64,000 nt of DNA from Cyanodermella asteris (taxonomy: Eukaryota; Ascomycota; Lecanoromycetes; Ostropales; Stictidaceae). The position numbers and the translations under genes are program-made. The stretch is taken from assembly GCA_900618795.1 (NCBI GenBank), contig UYJD01000003.1, positions 1,433,627 to 1,497,626 of the forward strand, in the 5' to 3' direction. Below, piece by piece: positions 41,055 to 53,600 of this stretch. Every line of letters begins with the position of its first letter. Within the stretch, counting starts at the first letter, position 1. The notes beneath the pieces were generated by a model. It searched no databases and had not been told where the DNA came from. It saw nothing but the letters and a program-made list of their open reading frames with translations.

Positions 41055-43018
41055 TCACAGATCGTGCCTTGCCCTCGGACTGCTCTTCCTGATCCTTTCA
41101 CCATACTTGTACAACAAGAACTGTGGCGTGTTAGCAGATTGTCTTGTGTCACAAACGTTGGAGTCAAACCTACCGGGATCGGAATGAAGACGATGCTGAG
41201 CCCACCAAGCAACGAACTCGCTCCGCCAACACCAAGTTTCTCATACATCTGCGTCGCGAAAAGCGGAAACCCGGCACCGAAAGCGGATCGGAAGAGGTCG
41301 TTGCCTGCGAGCACGGATGCTGCGTATTCGGGGTATGCGTCAGGGAGGTAGTTGAGGACCGAGTTCTGCAAAGCACATGTCAGCAAATGTGTGTCATTCT
41401 CAGAAGCACGAGGATGGTAACTCACGAATAGCAAGAAGGCACCGATGGAGAAGAATGCGGTGCCGATGGTGGGCACGATCCAGTGGATGGAAGCGCGTGC
41501 GGTCCAGCCGAACCAGAAGAGACAGATGGGGATGCAGAATGCACCGACGAAGGCAGCGGGGAGGCGGAGCTCGGGTTTGATTTCGCCATTCTCGTTGAAC
41601 TTGGGTTCGAGGTACTTGTTAAGGTATACTGCGGTCACATGTCAGTATGATGTACACAGCACAGAATAGTACATGAACTTACCGAAGAATGGAAGGATGA
41701 CAACAAAGGCACCGACAAGGATACCAATGTATGAGAGACCTTGGGTGCCGAGAGTGAAGCCGTAGATCTCGACGTATACAATGTTAAAACTCTCGAACCA
41801 GCAGTAGAGCAGACCGTAGATGAGCGCGATGTACAAGTTCAGCAGGAAGACGATCGGCTCGTAGAAGTTGAGCGTGAACGGGCGGACCAAGGTCATCATG
41901 GCGATGTCTGACACGGACATCTCCTCGCTCTGCAGCTCGCTCTCGGACTTGATCTTGTCCTTGCCAGTCAACTTGCGGAGACGTCTTGCGCGGCGGAAGA
42001 GGATGTTGTTAGCCGAGGTCTCGGGCAGCGAGATGAAGTTGATCAAGAGCGCGAAGCCAGACAACCAAACCAGTTCCCAGATCGTCCAGGTCCAGCCTTC
42101 GGCCTGTGCGGCAAAGCCACCGACCAGTGGACCAAGAACAGGACCGCAAATGGCAGCAATGCCCCAGATAGCGATCGCGTACGCACGCTTGGCTGGCGAC
42201 CAAATGTCAGCGAGGGAAGCACCGCCAGTTGCCAGGACTGGCGAGCCGAAGAATCCGGTCAAGAATCTGAACGCAAGCAGCATGCCGATGTTCTTTGCGA
42301 AGATGACACCCAGCTGGAAGCAGACGAAAACAATCAATGTACCGATGTAGATGGGGTTGCGGCCGATCTGGGGGATTTCGGACATTGGAGCCCAGAGCAT
42401 GGGGCCAACTCCATAGCCGGCAACGAATAGTGAGAGACCGAGCGTGGCAACTTCCATTGAAACGCCGAATTGCTGGATAACACCCATCTCACCTGGTGTG
42501 TATATGGCTGATCCAATGTAGATACCGACGGTCAGAAGACAGAGCTCGGCCGTTACCCAGCACTTCTTGAACGTGGACCAATTTTGAGGGTTTTCGGGGT
42601 CGTCGTCGCCATACCAATGCACCAGGTGAACATCACGGCCCTTCTCAGGGTCGAGTTTCGTAACAGTCAAAGTGTTCACCTTCTTTGCCTCTTGGCCATC
42701 CTCGTGTGTCCTTGTTCGAGACGTGTCGGCCGACGTTTGACGCTGAGGGCCCGAGTCTTCGCGGTTGAGGCGGTTCAGTTCGCCTTCGTATTCCTTCTCT
42801 TCGTGCTCGACTGCCTGTTCTTGCGAATCTTCTGCTTCAGTGGTCTGACCGTGTTTTGCCAAGTTGTGTGTCTTCTCTTCGTCGATGTATTCTCTCCAGA
42901 GAGATGGGTCTTTGTCCTCCCAGTACGGGAAGAGCTTGCCACGCGTGAAGACGCGACAGATATGCCCGAAGGCCGTGTCGCGGAAGAGCTCATATCCCCC
43001 TCCCTTTCGAGGCTGCAT
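41055..43018 (-). CDS. MFS transporter, DHA1 drug:H+ antiporter family (FLR1-like)
   Basis: Model: complement(join(41055..41120, 41174..41365, 41426..41628, 41683..43018)), 598 residues; introns of 54, 60 and 53 nt with gtaagt/gtgagt/gtaggt donors and matching phases. The N terminus (MQPRKGGGYELFRDTAFGH, GKLFPYWEDKDPSLWREYI) and the entry NPQNWSTFKKCWVTAELCLL are typical of plasma-membrane DHA1 pumps related to yeast FLR1, which export drugs and other small toxicants by proton antiport. Twelve helices can be traced, with GYGVGPMLWAPMSEIPQIGR (motif A region) after helix 2 and AAICGPVLGPLVGGF (motif C, antiporter signature) in helix 5. The last exons give GGLSIVFIPIP-FLLYKYGERIRK, the usual end. 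A roughly 90-residue acidic linker precedes helix 1. Substrate cannot be told. The ATG at 43018 is the first in frame. Confidence 0.9.
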
Positions 43019-43899
43019 TATTAATGATCTAGGGAACAAGCTCACAATTTGTGTAAGAGAAAGTGCCCAAAAAGGATCGAGTCACTTCTGTGAAGCAAGG
43101 GCCAAAGGACAATGGCTTTACCCACTAAAGTGCGAGGTCACAACACGGATGCTACAAGATATGTGCTAAGGCTCAAACTACCAAGATGCCAAGGACATGG
43201 GATAAGTATATCCACCACATGCAGTAGCAGCACATTTTCAAGCAATGTCATCATAGCAAAGCACGTACATCCATGACGACCATCACCTCAGAGTGCTGAT
43301 TAAGGAGCAGCACGAATACTCCGAAAGACCGACATTGCTGCCGGCAAACGGACAGCTCGAAAGCCTCGATGCAGCCAGCTATTGGCAGGTGGGGGCGATG
43401 GATAGCCCAAGAGCCGATTAGCTTCGATTTTGCAGACGGGTTCTCTTGTCGAGGTCAGGGAAAAACAGTTCGATCGCCATGACGGGATTTGGGCTCAAAA
43501 GTCGATGGTGACGTAAGAATCCGAGGCGCTTCCGGGGACGTGCGTCTGCGCGCTTCGGGACGCGCCAAGGCGGAGCCGCGTCCGCTGCTGACCACCATTC
43601 TCGAGCCACTGCAGAAATCGCAGCCTCATGATGGGATATCGGCGGACACAGATCGGTGAGACGAAGGAAACTCCGTGGCTGCGTTCAAAATTCGAGGAAA
43701 ACATCAAGCAATGGTAGAAGACAGCTGATGATTTGGTATGACAAGTAACGAAAGGTGCAAGGGAGAAAGACTTGTTTTGCACTGCTTGCATTTATTTCCA
43801 TTGAAGATATTGTATGTTTTGAGAGTCATAGAATGTCCGAAAGCAAGTATACACCGCACGGATGAAGGTGTGCAAGATAGGCATGCGACCTTTTGAAAT
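43019..43899. other. Intergenic region
   Basis: 881 bp holding the transporter promoter and the 3' region of the acetoacetyl-CoA synthetase gene, both genes on the minus strand. Nothing else seen. Confidence 0.45.
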
Positions 43900-45978
43900 C
43901 TAATGCTCACCTGCCCATTTTCTATACCAATCGAGGCATTCAGAGTTGGCAACAGATGCCGAGACCTTGATGTTAGTTCCCGAAAGGATCTGCTTGACCG
44001 CGACTTCGACCCTGTCGCCTCGTTAGCTCATGTGATCCACGGGCTTTTCCGGACAGGGGTCGGATACTCACTTCTTTCCGTTTGTTGTGACTGGAATTTC
44101 AGGACACTCGTCGATGATCGCAGGCACATGCCGCGCGCTCAGTTGCTTCTTGACAGCTTCTTGTATCGACTTTGCGAGATCTGCTGAGAAGCTCTTCCCA
44201 GGCGCCATCTTGAGGAACAACACAACTTGCTCATCAGTGTCTGTCTCGCGTCGCCTGCCTATGCAGAGGGCATCCTCTACATCGTCGGGAAAGTTCTTCA
44301 GAAGCACGTTATAGATCTCTGCGCTTCCGAAGCGGACCCCTGCCGGTTTCAGGACGCCATCACTGCGACCCAGCATGACCATGCCTCCGGATTTAGGATT
44401 TATTCTTACAAAGTCGCCGTGGTGCCACACGTTGGGGAAAGTCTCAAAGTAGCTCTTCTTGTATCGCTCGTCCCCATCGCTTCCCCAGAATCCCACGGGC
44501 TGACAGGGGAACGGTTTCGTACAGACGAGGTCCCCGGGTTCACCGCTTTCTGTCACATTCTTGCCTTCATAATCCCAGACCTCAATAGCCATGCCGAGTC
44601 CTCGAACCTGGATCTCTCCTTTATGCACGGGTGATATCTGGCTGGGAGCTCCGAACAGTGATATGATGTCGGTCCCTCCTGTTATGCTACCCAAGTTGAC
44701 TGGACCAAATGCTCGATATACATACTCAAAGGTCGAAGGTGCCAAAGGGCTACCTGTGCTGTAAATGGCCCGCAGCTTCTCCATTTTGTGACCCTTCTCC
44801 TTTGGCATTGCATTTGCCTGCTCAAGAACCGACAAGTACTTGGCTGACGTACCGAAATGCGTCACTGCCAGCTCGTCGATCAATTTTGGCATCGCAAATT
44901 CACCTTTGCCATCCGCGTCGAGCGGTCGAAATGGCGACCCATCGTACAAGATCAACGTCACGCCGGTTGACAAAGCGCTCACCAGCCAATGCCACATCAT
45001 CCACGTGCATGTTGTGAAATAGAGCATGCGGTCTCCGGGCTTCATGCCACACTGAATGTCATGCTCCTTTTTGTGCTGGATCAACGTACCGATCGCACCA
45101 TGTACTATTGCCTTCGGCTTGCCAGTGGTCCCTGAAGAATACAAGATGTACACAGGATGGTCAGGGGGCAGCTGCTCGAAGTTCATGCCACAAATCTCTT
45201 TGCCCGGCGCGACAAAATCCTTGAATAGCGACGTTCGAGCAGAGTTTGATTTGAGCGCCGTTAGATCGACGGGCGCATCCTTGATAGCCTCGAACACGAC
45301 AAAGTGCTTCAGCGTAGGAAGTGCTGCAACAATCTCGACGAGCTTGCTCTGGGTGGGATGCGTCTTTCCATTGTACATGGAAGCGTTATCAGCAAATAGA
45401 ACTGCCGGTTCGATTTGCACCAGTCGGTCCAGTACAGCTTGTACGCCCGTGTCTGGCGAGATTCCGGTCCAGATAGCACCCACGGCGGTCGCTGCCAGCA
45501 TGGCAATCAGCGTATCAACATGATTTCCCACATAGCCCGCCACCCTATCTCCGACTTTCAGCCCATGGTGCCGTAGCGCGTTCGTCAGGTCCTGAACGCG
45601 CTGTTTCAGGTCATACCACGTGACCTCCTCCCTGGTGGCTTCTGTCACGCTGATGATGGCGACGACTTCGTTCTTCATGGGCTGCGAAAAGAGCAAATTT
45701 TGCGCAAAGTTCAGCTTTGCCCCTGGGAAGAATGCTGGTCGTGGGTACATGCGAGTCGTGTCCTCGAGAGCTTTCTGGTACGGCTCGCTGGCCTTGACGC
45801 CGGTAAACTCCCACACGTCTGTCCAGAAGGCGTCCAGCTCCGTGATAGTCCATTGCCTCAATGCTTCGTAACTGTCAAAGCTCAAGTTGTGTTTCTTCTC
45901 AACAAATTGCTTGAATTCCCATGTACGCGTCGACTTAGGATTCGCATGTTCCCACAGTACTGAGCCTGGCTCGGCCAT
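43900..45978 (-). CDS. Acetoacetyl-CoA synthetase
   Basis: Model: complement(join(43900..44011, 44072..45978)), 672 residues. The enzyme activates acetoacetate to acetoacetyl-CoA with ATP and CoA, linking ketone-body or leucine breakdown to sterol and lipid synthesis. The N terminus (GSVLWEHANPKSTRTWEFKQF, then FPGAKLNFAQNLL) is the acetyl-CoA synthetase N-terminal domain. YSSGTTGKPKAIVHG is the adenylate-forming P-loop, followed by TTCTWMMWHWLVSAL, GGTDIISLFG, GDLVCTKPFPCQPVGFWG and WHHGDFVRINPKSGG. The AACS-like composition of these blocks and the length separate it from acetyl-CoA synthetase. The 60 nt intron (gtgagt, GCTAACG branch) lies just after the NGK motif containing the catalytic Lys and restores NGKKVEVAVKQILSG to the end WYRKWAGEH. 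The ATG at 45978 fits the usual MA..W-P start. Confidence 0.94.
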
Positions 45979-47659
45979 CCTTGGTCAAATAATGTGTCGG
46001 AACCGGGGACTTGGTTATGACTACAGATTATTGTGTACGTGTACCGATGGTAGGTGGCTATGATGGCAAAACTTTCAGTAGTTGCCGGCCGACGGTGAAA
46101 GTTATCGTGAAGTAAGAATGGCTGATTGCGTGTATGCAAAGTTGAGGAAAGCAATTCTCCCTATGGAACAGGACTGCAATGAACGAGGCAAGCATTTTAC
46201 AGCCGGCTTCGGATCTGATGAATGGTAATTCAGTAACAAGCCGCGACTTTCCGCGAAGAAGCCGACGAACCCAGGGCCGGGAGGTGGGTGCTCGGACCAA
46301 TGGGGATGGTGGGGGTGGGGGACGGCTCCGCGGTTGAACATAAATTTAAGTCTGCAGCATTACTACGTGCCAGGCGTTTCAAGCGAAGCTGGCACAGCTA
46401 ACCATTAATTTTTTGTTGAAGGCGCAGGTTGATAAGTGCAATTCACTGAACTCGACAACAATTCCCGACCTGGTGCCATGGGATTGGCTGTGGTCAAGAT
46501 GAATACTGGAGGTCAGCTTTCGCCGTCGCTGCTGGCCGCTACTGAAGCCTGTAATTGACTGCTGAACGCCCCCGAACAATCGCAACTACTTGCACAATCA
46601 CAGTGATAGCAAATGCTCCGGATAATCAGCATTATAGATTTGGTGCCAGCGCCCAACATCATCGCCCGCAATCGGCGGCGCTCCTGATGTCGAGTCACGA
46701 ACTGTCAGTGCTTTCCGCCACAGCTTTGACCTCCATCCACATTTTCCCGTGTCTGTGGTCTGTTGTTGTGTATCCTCCGCGATTCAACAGATTCTCGGGT
46801 TGACGTGAAAAGCATGAGGAGAGTCTACAGGTCGACGATAGTTATCCATGGGAGTTCAGGCCGCGGTCGGGGTTCGGTGAAACGTTTGACCGCCTGAGAA
46901 CCTCATTCCATGGCCCGATCTGGCAAGTCTGCTCAGCTCTTGGTTAGTGGTTCTTGTCTCACATTCTGCCCTCAGTTTCATCTCGACCTCTCTGGCAAGC
47001 CTCGAGCTCACCCCGGGCTCGACCCAAGGGCCTGTCTGGTCGCGAAACAAGCAGGCTCGATTTCGCGACATGGCCTGCCGTTTTAGTGACTCGTCCAATA
47101 CACCAAGCACATTCGTTGGTGCTCGCTTTTGTTGTTTACCCATGCCACACGGCAATTACCACAGCACGACCTTCACGGGCACTTTGATTTTGCCATGTAA
47201 ACCTCGCCTTGAGAAGTGTGAGCTCCATTCTGTGGCGCTCCCCGGGGTTCACAGTTCTGGCTTTCTTCGAAGGCACTAATGATCCCTTACATTCCCCTCA
47301 GATGACCCGCAACAACCCATGAATAAACCTCAGGCTTTCGCGACGGACCATGGGTAAGCATGGCGCCATGAACTGCTTTGTTCGACAGGCCTTGACGCGT
47401 CTTGCCCGGGCCTTGATGAGCTCAGGCCAGAGCTCCCCTCTCATGGCGAGGTTAAGTATAAGGCCTGCAAAAGGTCAGTCAGCTTTCGTTTTGCTTCTCT
47501 CTTGTGCCGTGTCTTACCTTCTTTCTGTTTGAAGACGTTGTTGCGGAGTGGTTGGGTAAGTAGCTGCACTTGTTCGTCTCATTTGAACGAAGACCGCAGA
47601 CTTTCACTTTCATATTCTTTCGCGTCCTTCGCTTGAGGTACCAGCGGGCAAACGCAAGC
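45979..47659. other. Divergent intergenic region
   Basis: 1.7 kb between divergent start codons of acetoacetyl-CoA synthetase and the giant repeat protein. A gtaag ... gcag pair at about 47556-47599 could be a short 5'-UTR intron of the latter. The several ORFs of 60-110 codons match nothing I know. Confidence 0.45.
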
Positions 47660-50600
47660 ATGGCGCCTGCGGCCAGCCAGCTCGCAATGATTTTCGCTGC
47701 AGCAGCTGCAGTAGCTCCCGTGCGGGCTCTACCGAATCCACAAGTGATCCCCATCTCCCAGCTGCCTGATGGTCAGATCGTTGGCATCTCCAACTTGCCA
47801 CCGCCAGCAACAATCACATCTGTCGCCCCGCCACAGTCTACAGAGGACGACGCCGACACGGACTTCGTAACCGCTTTCTTCACTTCTACTCTGGCTTTGG
47901 AGCTGCCCCAGGAGACTACGTCCGACGATCCCGATTTCATCACAAGCCTGATCACGAATACGTTGGCTCTGGAACCTGATGAGACTGAGACTGTCTCAGA
48001 CAATATCGACTGCATCGACAGCCCCATCACTACCGTCGTGACAATCAACGACCCCGTCCAGACCGACCCGCCCGTTGTGCCGACAGCGAGCACCTACGAT
48101 CCTCGGCCATTCATTGCGAGCGTTATTCAGTCGATTCTCAGTACCGCTGGTCCTGGGGATCCATGCACAACAACGCTCACCATCGGCGACCCTGAGGTCT
48201 CAACGACATGCATCACGGTCACGATCCCAGGCATTCCCCAGATCACGTCCTCCATTGATGTCTCTTCGATCGTTGACCCTCTGGACACGGACGTGCCGAC
48301 CGGTATTTTCACAGATCCGGGAATCGTTTCGGCCTTGGTTTCGAGTATACTCGCCACTGCCACAGATGCTGTGCCCTTGCTTACAGCTGATCTGCCTGAT
48401 GTCACATCCTCTCTTGATGTTTTTCCAATCGTTGGCCCACTGAATACGGACCTGCCAACCACAGTGTCAGTGTCAGACGATGCTACGACGGTCATTGACG
48501 GGCTCACAAGTGACCTGCCGACCACCCTTCCCACTGATCTTACATCTTTGAGCGACTTGGCCACCAATTTGATCGGAGATATCACCACCGACTTGCCAAC
48601 TATATTGCCTACAGACCCGGCGTCTTTGAGAGACGTAATTAGTAGTTTGCTTGGCGAGTTGAGTATTTTCGACAGCTTCAACGACCTCCCGACCACGCTT
48701 CCTACTGACGTGACCACTTTGAGCGACTTGGCCACAAGTCTAATTGGTGCTCCGACCACTGACTTGCCAACTACCTTACCCACAGACCCATCGTCTTTGA
48801 GTGATTTGGCTACCAGTCTGGTTGGAGATCTGACCACCGACGTCCCGATCACGCTTCCTACTGATGCGACTTCTTTGAGTGACCTGCTCACTTCACTGAT
48901 TGGAGACGTGACCACCGGCTTGCCGACCACACTGCCCACCAACGCAGCGTCTCTGAGCGATGCAATCACCAGCTTGCTTGATGCAACGAGCGTTGTGGAC
49001 GCGCTTACCGGCGACCTTCCAACCTCTCTGCCAACGGACCCGGCATCCTTGAGTGATCTGCTCACATCCCTGATCGGGGACGTCACTACGGATCTGCCGA
49101 CCACGTTGCCTACAGATGCTGCGTCTCTAAGCGATGCCATTACCAGCTTGCTTGATGAAACGAGTATTGTGGACGCGCTTACCGCCGACCTGCCAACTAT
49201 ATTGCCCACGGACCCGGCCTCGTTAAGCGACCTGCTGACGAGCGTTGTTGGAGGTCTCGCGACTAATATTCTTACCACTCTACCGACAGACCCAGCATCC
49301 TTGAGTGACTTACTCACTTTGGTTGGAGATGTCACCACGGACCTGCCCACCACCTTGCCTACAGACCCTGCCTCGTTGAGCGACCTGCTCACTAGCGTGC
49401 TTGGAGACTTTACGACTTATATCCCAACTGCGATCCCTACCGATCCAGCCTCCTTGAGCGATGCGCTGACCAGTGCGCTTGGCGAGACAGCCATCGTTGA
49501 CGATCTGACGACTGGTCTTCCGACTGGAGTCGCCACCAATTCAATGTTTGCATCGCTCCGCGACAGGCTTACCAGCTTGCTTGGTGCTACATCAATTGTT
49601 GACGATATCACGACTGATCTTCCCACGACTCTTCCTACAGACCCTGCGTCTTTGAGCGACATCATAACCAGTGTTATTGGCGACCTGCCTACTTCAGTCC
49701 TTCCAGATATAACAACGGTTCTTCCAATTACATTGCCAACCGATCCAGCCTCCTTGAGCGACCTTCTGACAGGCATTATTGGCGACATAACGACGGAGCT
49801 CCCTACCTCGATACTTGGCAATATCACGACGGAATTACCAACCACGCTGCCGACTGATGCCGCTTCTTTGAGCAATCTCATCACCGGCGTTCTTGGCGAT
49901 ACGCCCACATCGGTACTTAACGAGCTCACATCAGACATCCCGACTACGCTGCCCACCGACCCGGCGTCTCTCAGCGACTTGCTTACGAGTATAATCGGAG
50001 ACATAACGACGGACATCCCTCAAATTACAACGGCTCTACCAGCTATCCTTCCGACTGACACCGCTTCTCTCAGCGATCTGTTGACTTCCCTACTCGGAGA
50101 CGTCGCTACTGAAGTCCCTGACATCGCCTCGGATCTGCCGGCGACGCTCCCAACCGACCCCGCCTCTCTCAGTGACTTGATCACTTCCTTGATTGGGGAT
50201 GTGACTACTGAGCTGCCGACGACGCTCCCAACCGACCCCGCCTCTCTTAGCGACCTGATCACTTCTTTGGTGGGAGACGTGACCACCGAGCTGACAATCA
50301 CGCTGCCAACGGATCCAGTATCCTTGAGCGATTTGTTGACATCTATAATCGGGGACGTGACCACCGAACTGCCCGATCTCACATCAGTTTTGCCAACAAC
50401 GTTGCCAACAGACCCAGCCTCGCTGAGCGATCTTTTGACCAGCATACTTGGCGATATTACAACCGAGGTTCCTGACCTTACTTTAGACTTGCCGATTACC
50501 TTGCCCACTGACCCAGCGTCTCTCAGCGATCTCGTTGCTAGTCTGATCGGCGATGTGACCACCGAGCTGCCTACCACGCTGCCTACTGACCTGGCATCTC

Positions 50601-53600
50601 TCAGCGATCTCGTTACGGGTCTTCTCGGCGACGTATCAACGGAGCTCCCAGTTGCGCCCTTACCAACTGACCCGGCATCTTTGAGCGATCTCGTTACAAG
50701 CTTGATTGGGGACATCACCACGGAGCTACCCACCACGCTGCCCGCTGACGTTGCTTCGCTCTCTGGTTTGGTTACGAGCTTGATCGGTGATGTTACCGCA
50801 GAGCTTCCCACTGTGCTCCCCACTGACGTCGCCTCGCTCTCTGACTTGGTCACGAGCTTGATTGGCGATATCACAACAGAGCTGCCAACCGCGTTGCCAA
50901 CAGATGTTACCTCACTTTCTGATCTTGCCACGAGCTTAATTGGTAATGTCGCCACGGAGCTACCAACAGCGTTGCCCACCGACCCTGCTTCGCTCTCTGC
51001 TCTCATCACCAGCTTGATCGGGGATATCACCACGGACCTGCCAACGACGCTGCCAACAGAAGTTGCTTTGCTCTCTGGTTTGGTGACAAGCTTGATCGGT
51101 GATCTTACGACAGAGCTACCAGAAACGATTCCTACTGACCCTGCTTCGCTCTCTGACTTAGTCACGAGCTTGGTTGAAGACATCGCAACGGAGCTACCAA
51201 CGACGCTTCCTGCGGACCCGGCCTCGCTGTCTGACTTGGTGACCAGCTTGATTGGGGATATTACGTCCGAACTACCGACAGCACTGCCTGCAGACCCAGC
51301 TTCGCTGTCTGATTTGGTGAGCAGCTTGATTGGAGACATCGCAACGGAGCTACCGACGACGCTTCCTACGGACCCGGCTTCGCTTTCGGACTTGGTCACG
51401 AGCTTAGTCGGGGATGTTACGTCGGAACTGCCGATAGCACTGCCTACAGACCCAGCTTCGCTGTCTGACTTGGTGAGCAGCTTAATTGGGGATGTTACGT
51501 CGGAACTGCCGATAGCACTGCCTACAGACCCAGCTTCTCTGTCTGATTTGGTGAGCAGCTTGATTGGGGATATCACGACTGTACTGCCTACAGCGCTGCC
51601 AACAGACCCAGCGTCGCTTTCGGACTTAGTTACGAGCTTAGTCGGGGACATCATCACGGAGGAACTGCCAACATCATTGCCGACAGATCCAGCATCGCTT
51701 TCAAATTTAGTCACGAACTTAATTGGTGATGTCACAACAGTGTTACCGACGACATTGCCTACAGACGTTGCTTCGCTTTCAGATCTGCTCACGAGCTTCA
51801 TCGGCGACCCCACGACTGAGCAATTCCCAGTGACCTTACCTACAGACCCGGTCTCCCTCTCGGATTTGTTCACAAGCCTGCTTGGGGACGTCACGTCGGA
51901 GCTGCCAGTTCCCACGACGCTGCCGACTGATCCCGCTTCGCTTTCAGACTTGCTCACAAGCCTGGCTGGTGACCTCCCACCTTCAGCCCTCTTGACTGAC
52001 GGTATCACGACATTTTTCGAGCCACCAGGCACGCTCCCTACTGACCCAGCTTCCTTGAGCAACCTCGTCACTAGTGTTCTTGGAGATTTGACCACCGAGT
52101 TGCCATCCGCTACAATCCCTGCGGATCCGGCTTCGTTGAGTGATCTCATCACCAGCCTACAAGGTGCTCTCACAATAGTCCCCACTGACTTGACCTACGC
52201 AACTATACTTCCCACGAACCTAGCTTCTCTGAGCGACCTTCTGACGAGCGTTATTGGGGATCTGCCTGAGACAGTCCTCAACACCCTTACCACTGCTCTG
52301 CCGAGTACCCTACCCACCAACATCGCATCTCTGAGCGACGTGTTCACAAGTATAATTGGAGACATCCCGACAGTCTCAGCTCTAAGCCAGATTTTGACAA
52401 GCGCTCTGCCGACTGCTGTTCCCATAACGGCCTTGCCGACGGCTATCCCCACATCAGACTTTGCACAATCAATCGGCAACATACTCACAAGCGTGGCTGG
52501 GGCTCTTCCTACATCCAACGCTCTCTCAGCCCCAGCAGTGAGCAGTCTTCTCACAAGTCTTGCTGCAGATGTCCCGACTGCTTCTACCGCAGTCCCAGGA
52601 TTGAGCAGTCTGCTCACATCTATCGCCGGAGCTCTGGCGACTTCCAGCGTCATCCCAGCACCGGCAGTGAGCGGTTTTCTCTCCAGCTTGGCAGCAGATC
52701 TACCTACTGCGACCGCAATTCCAGCCGTGAGCAGTGTACTCACATCGGTTGCTGTGGCGTTGCCGACAACCAGTGTCATCCCAGTCCCGGCGCTGAGCAG
52801 TATCCTTACTAGCATAGCTGCCAATATACCCACTTCAGCGGTGGATCCGGCCCTCAGCAGTGCGCTCACGAGCATTGCTGCTAATTTGCCGACGACTACT
52901 GCTCTGCCGGTTGGAGCTATAAGCAGCATACTGAACAGTATCGCCACAAATCTGCCTACATCCACGATTGCACCTGTTATCCCGCCGGTTGTTAGCAGTG
53001 TGCTGAGCAGTGTCGTTGCCGATCTGCCTACGTCGTTGCCGAATGCCGCACTCAGCAGTATACTCACTAGTGTGGCCGCAAACTTGCCAACAAGTTCTGC
53101 AGTTCCGGCCGTGAGCAGTATACTCACCAGCGTCGCCGCCAACTTGCCTACAACATCTGTGGCCGCGGTCGTGAGCAGTATACTGAACAGCGTCGCCACT
53201 AACTTGCCCAGGCCCGCGATTCCACCTGTCGTCCCACCGGTCGTTAGTAGTGTGCTGAGCAGTATTGCTGCTGACCTGCCCACATCGACGCCAGTGCCAG
53301 CACTCAGCAGCATACTCACCAGCGTGGCTGCGAACCTGCCAACAAGCTCCGCGGTCCCGGCAGTCAGCAGTCTTTTGACGAGCGTGGCCGCTAATCTGCC
53401 AACCAGCTCAAATGCAGTCTCGGCCGTTAGCAGTCTCCTTACTAGTGCGGCTGGAGCCTTGCCAACGTCAACGGCCGTCGCCCTGCCCACTGCAACGATC
53501 GTCCCGGTGGTCAGCAGTATACTGAACAGCGTGGCTACAAATTTACCTACGTCTACAGCTGTACCGGCCTTGAGCAGTATTTTGACTAGTATCGCCGCTA

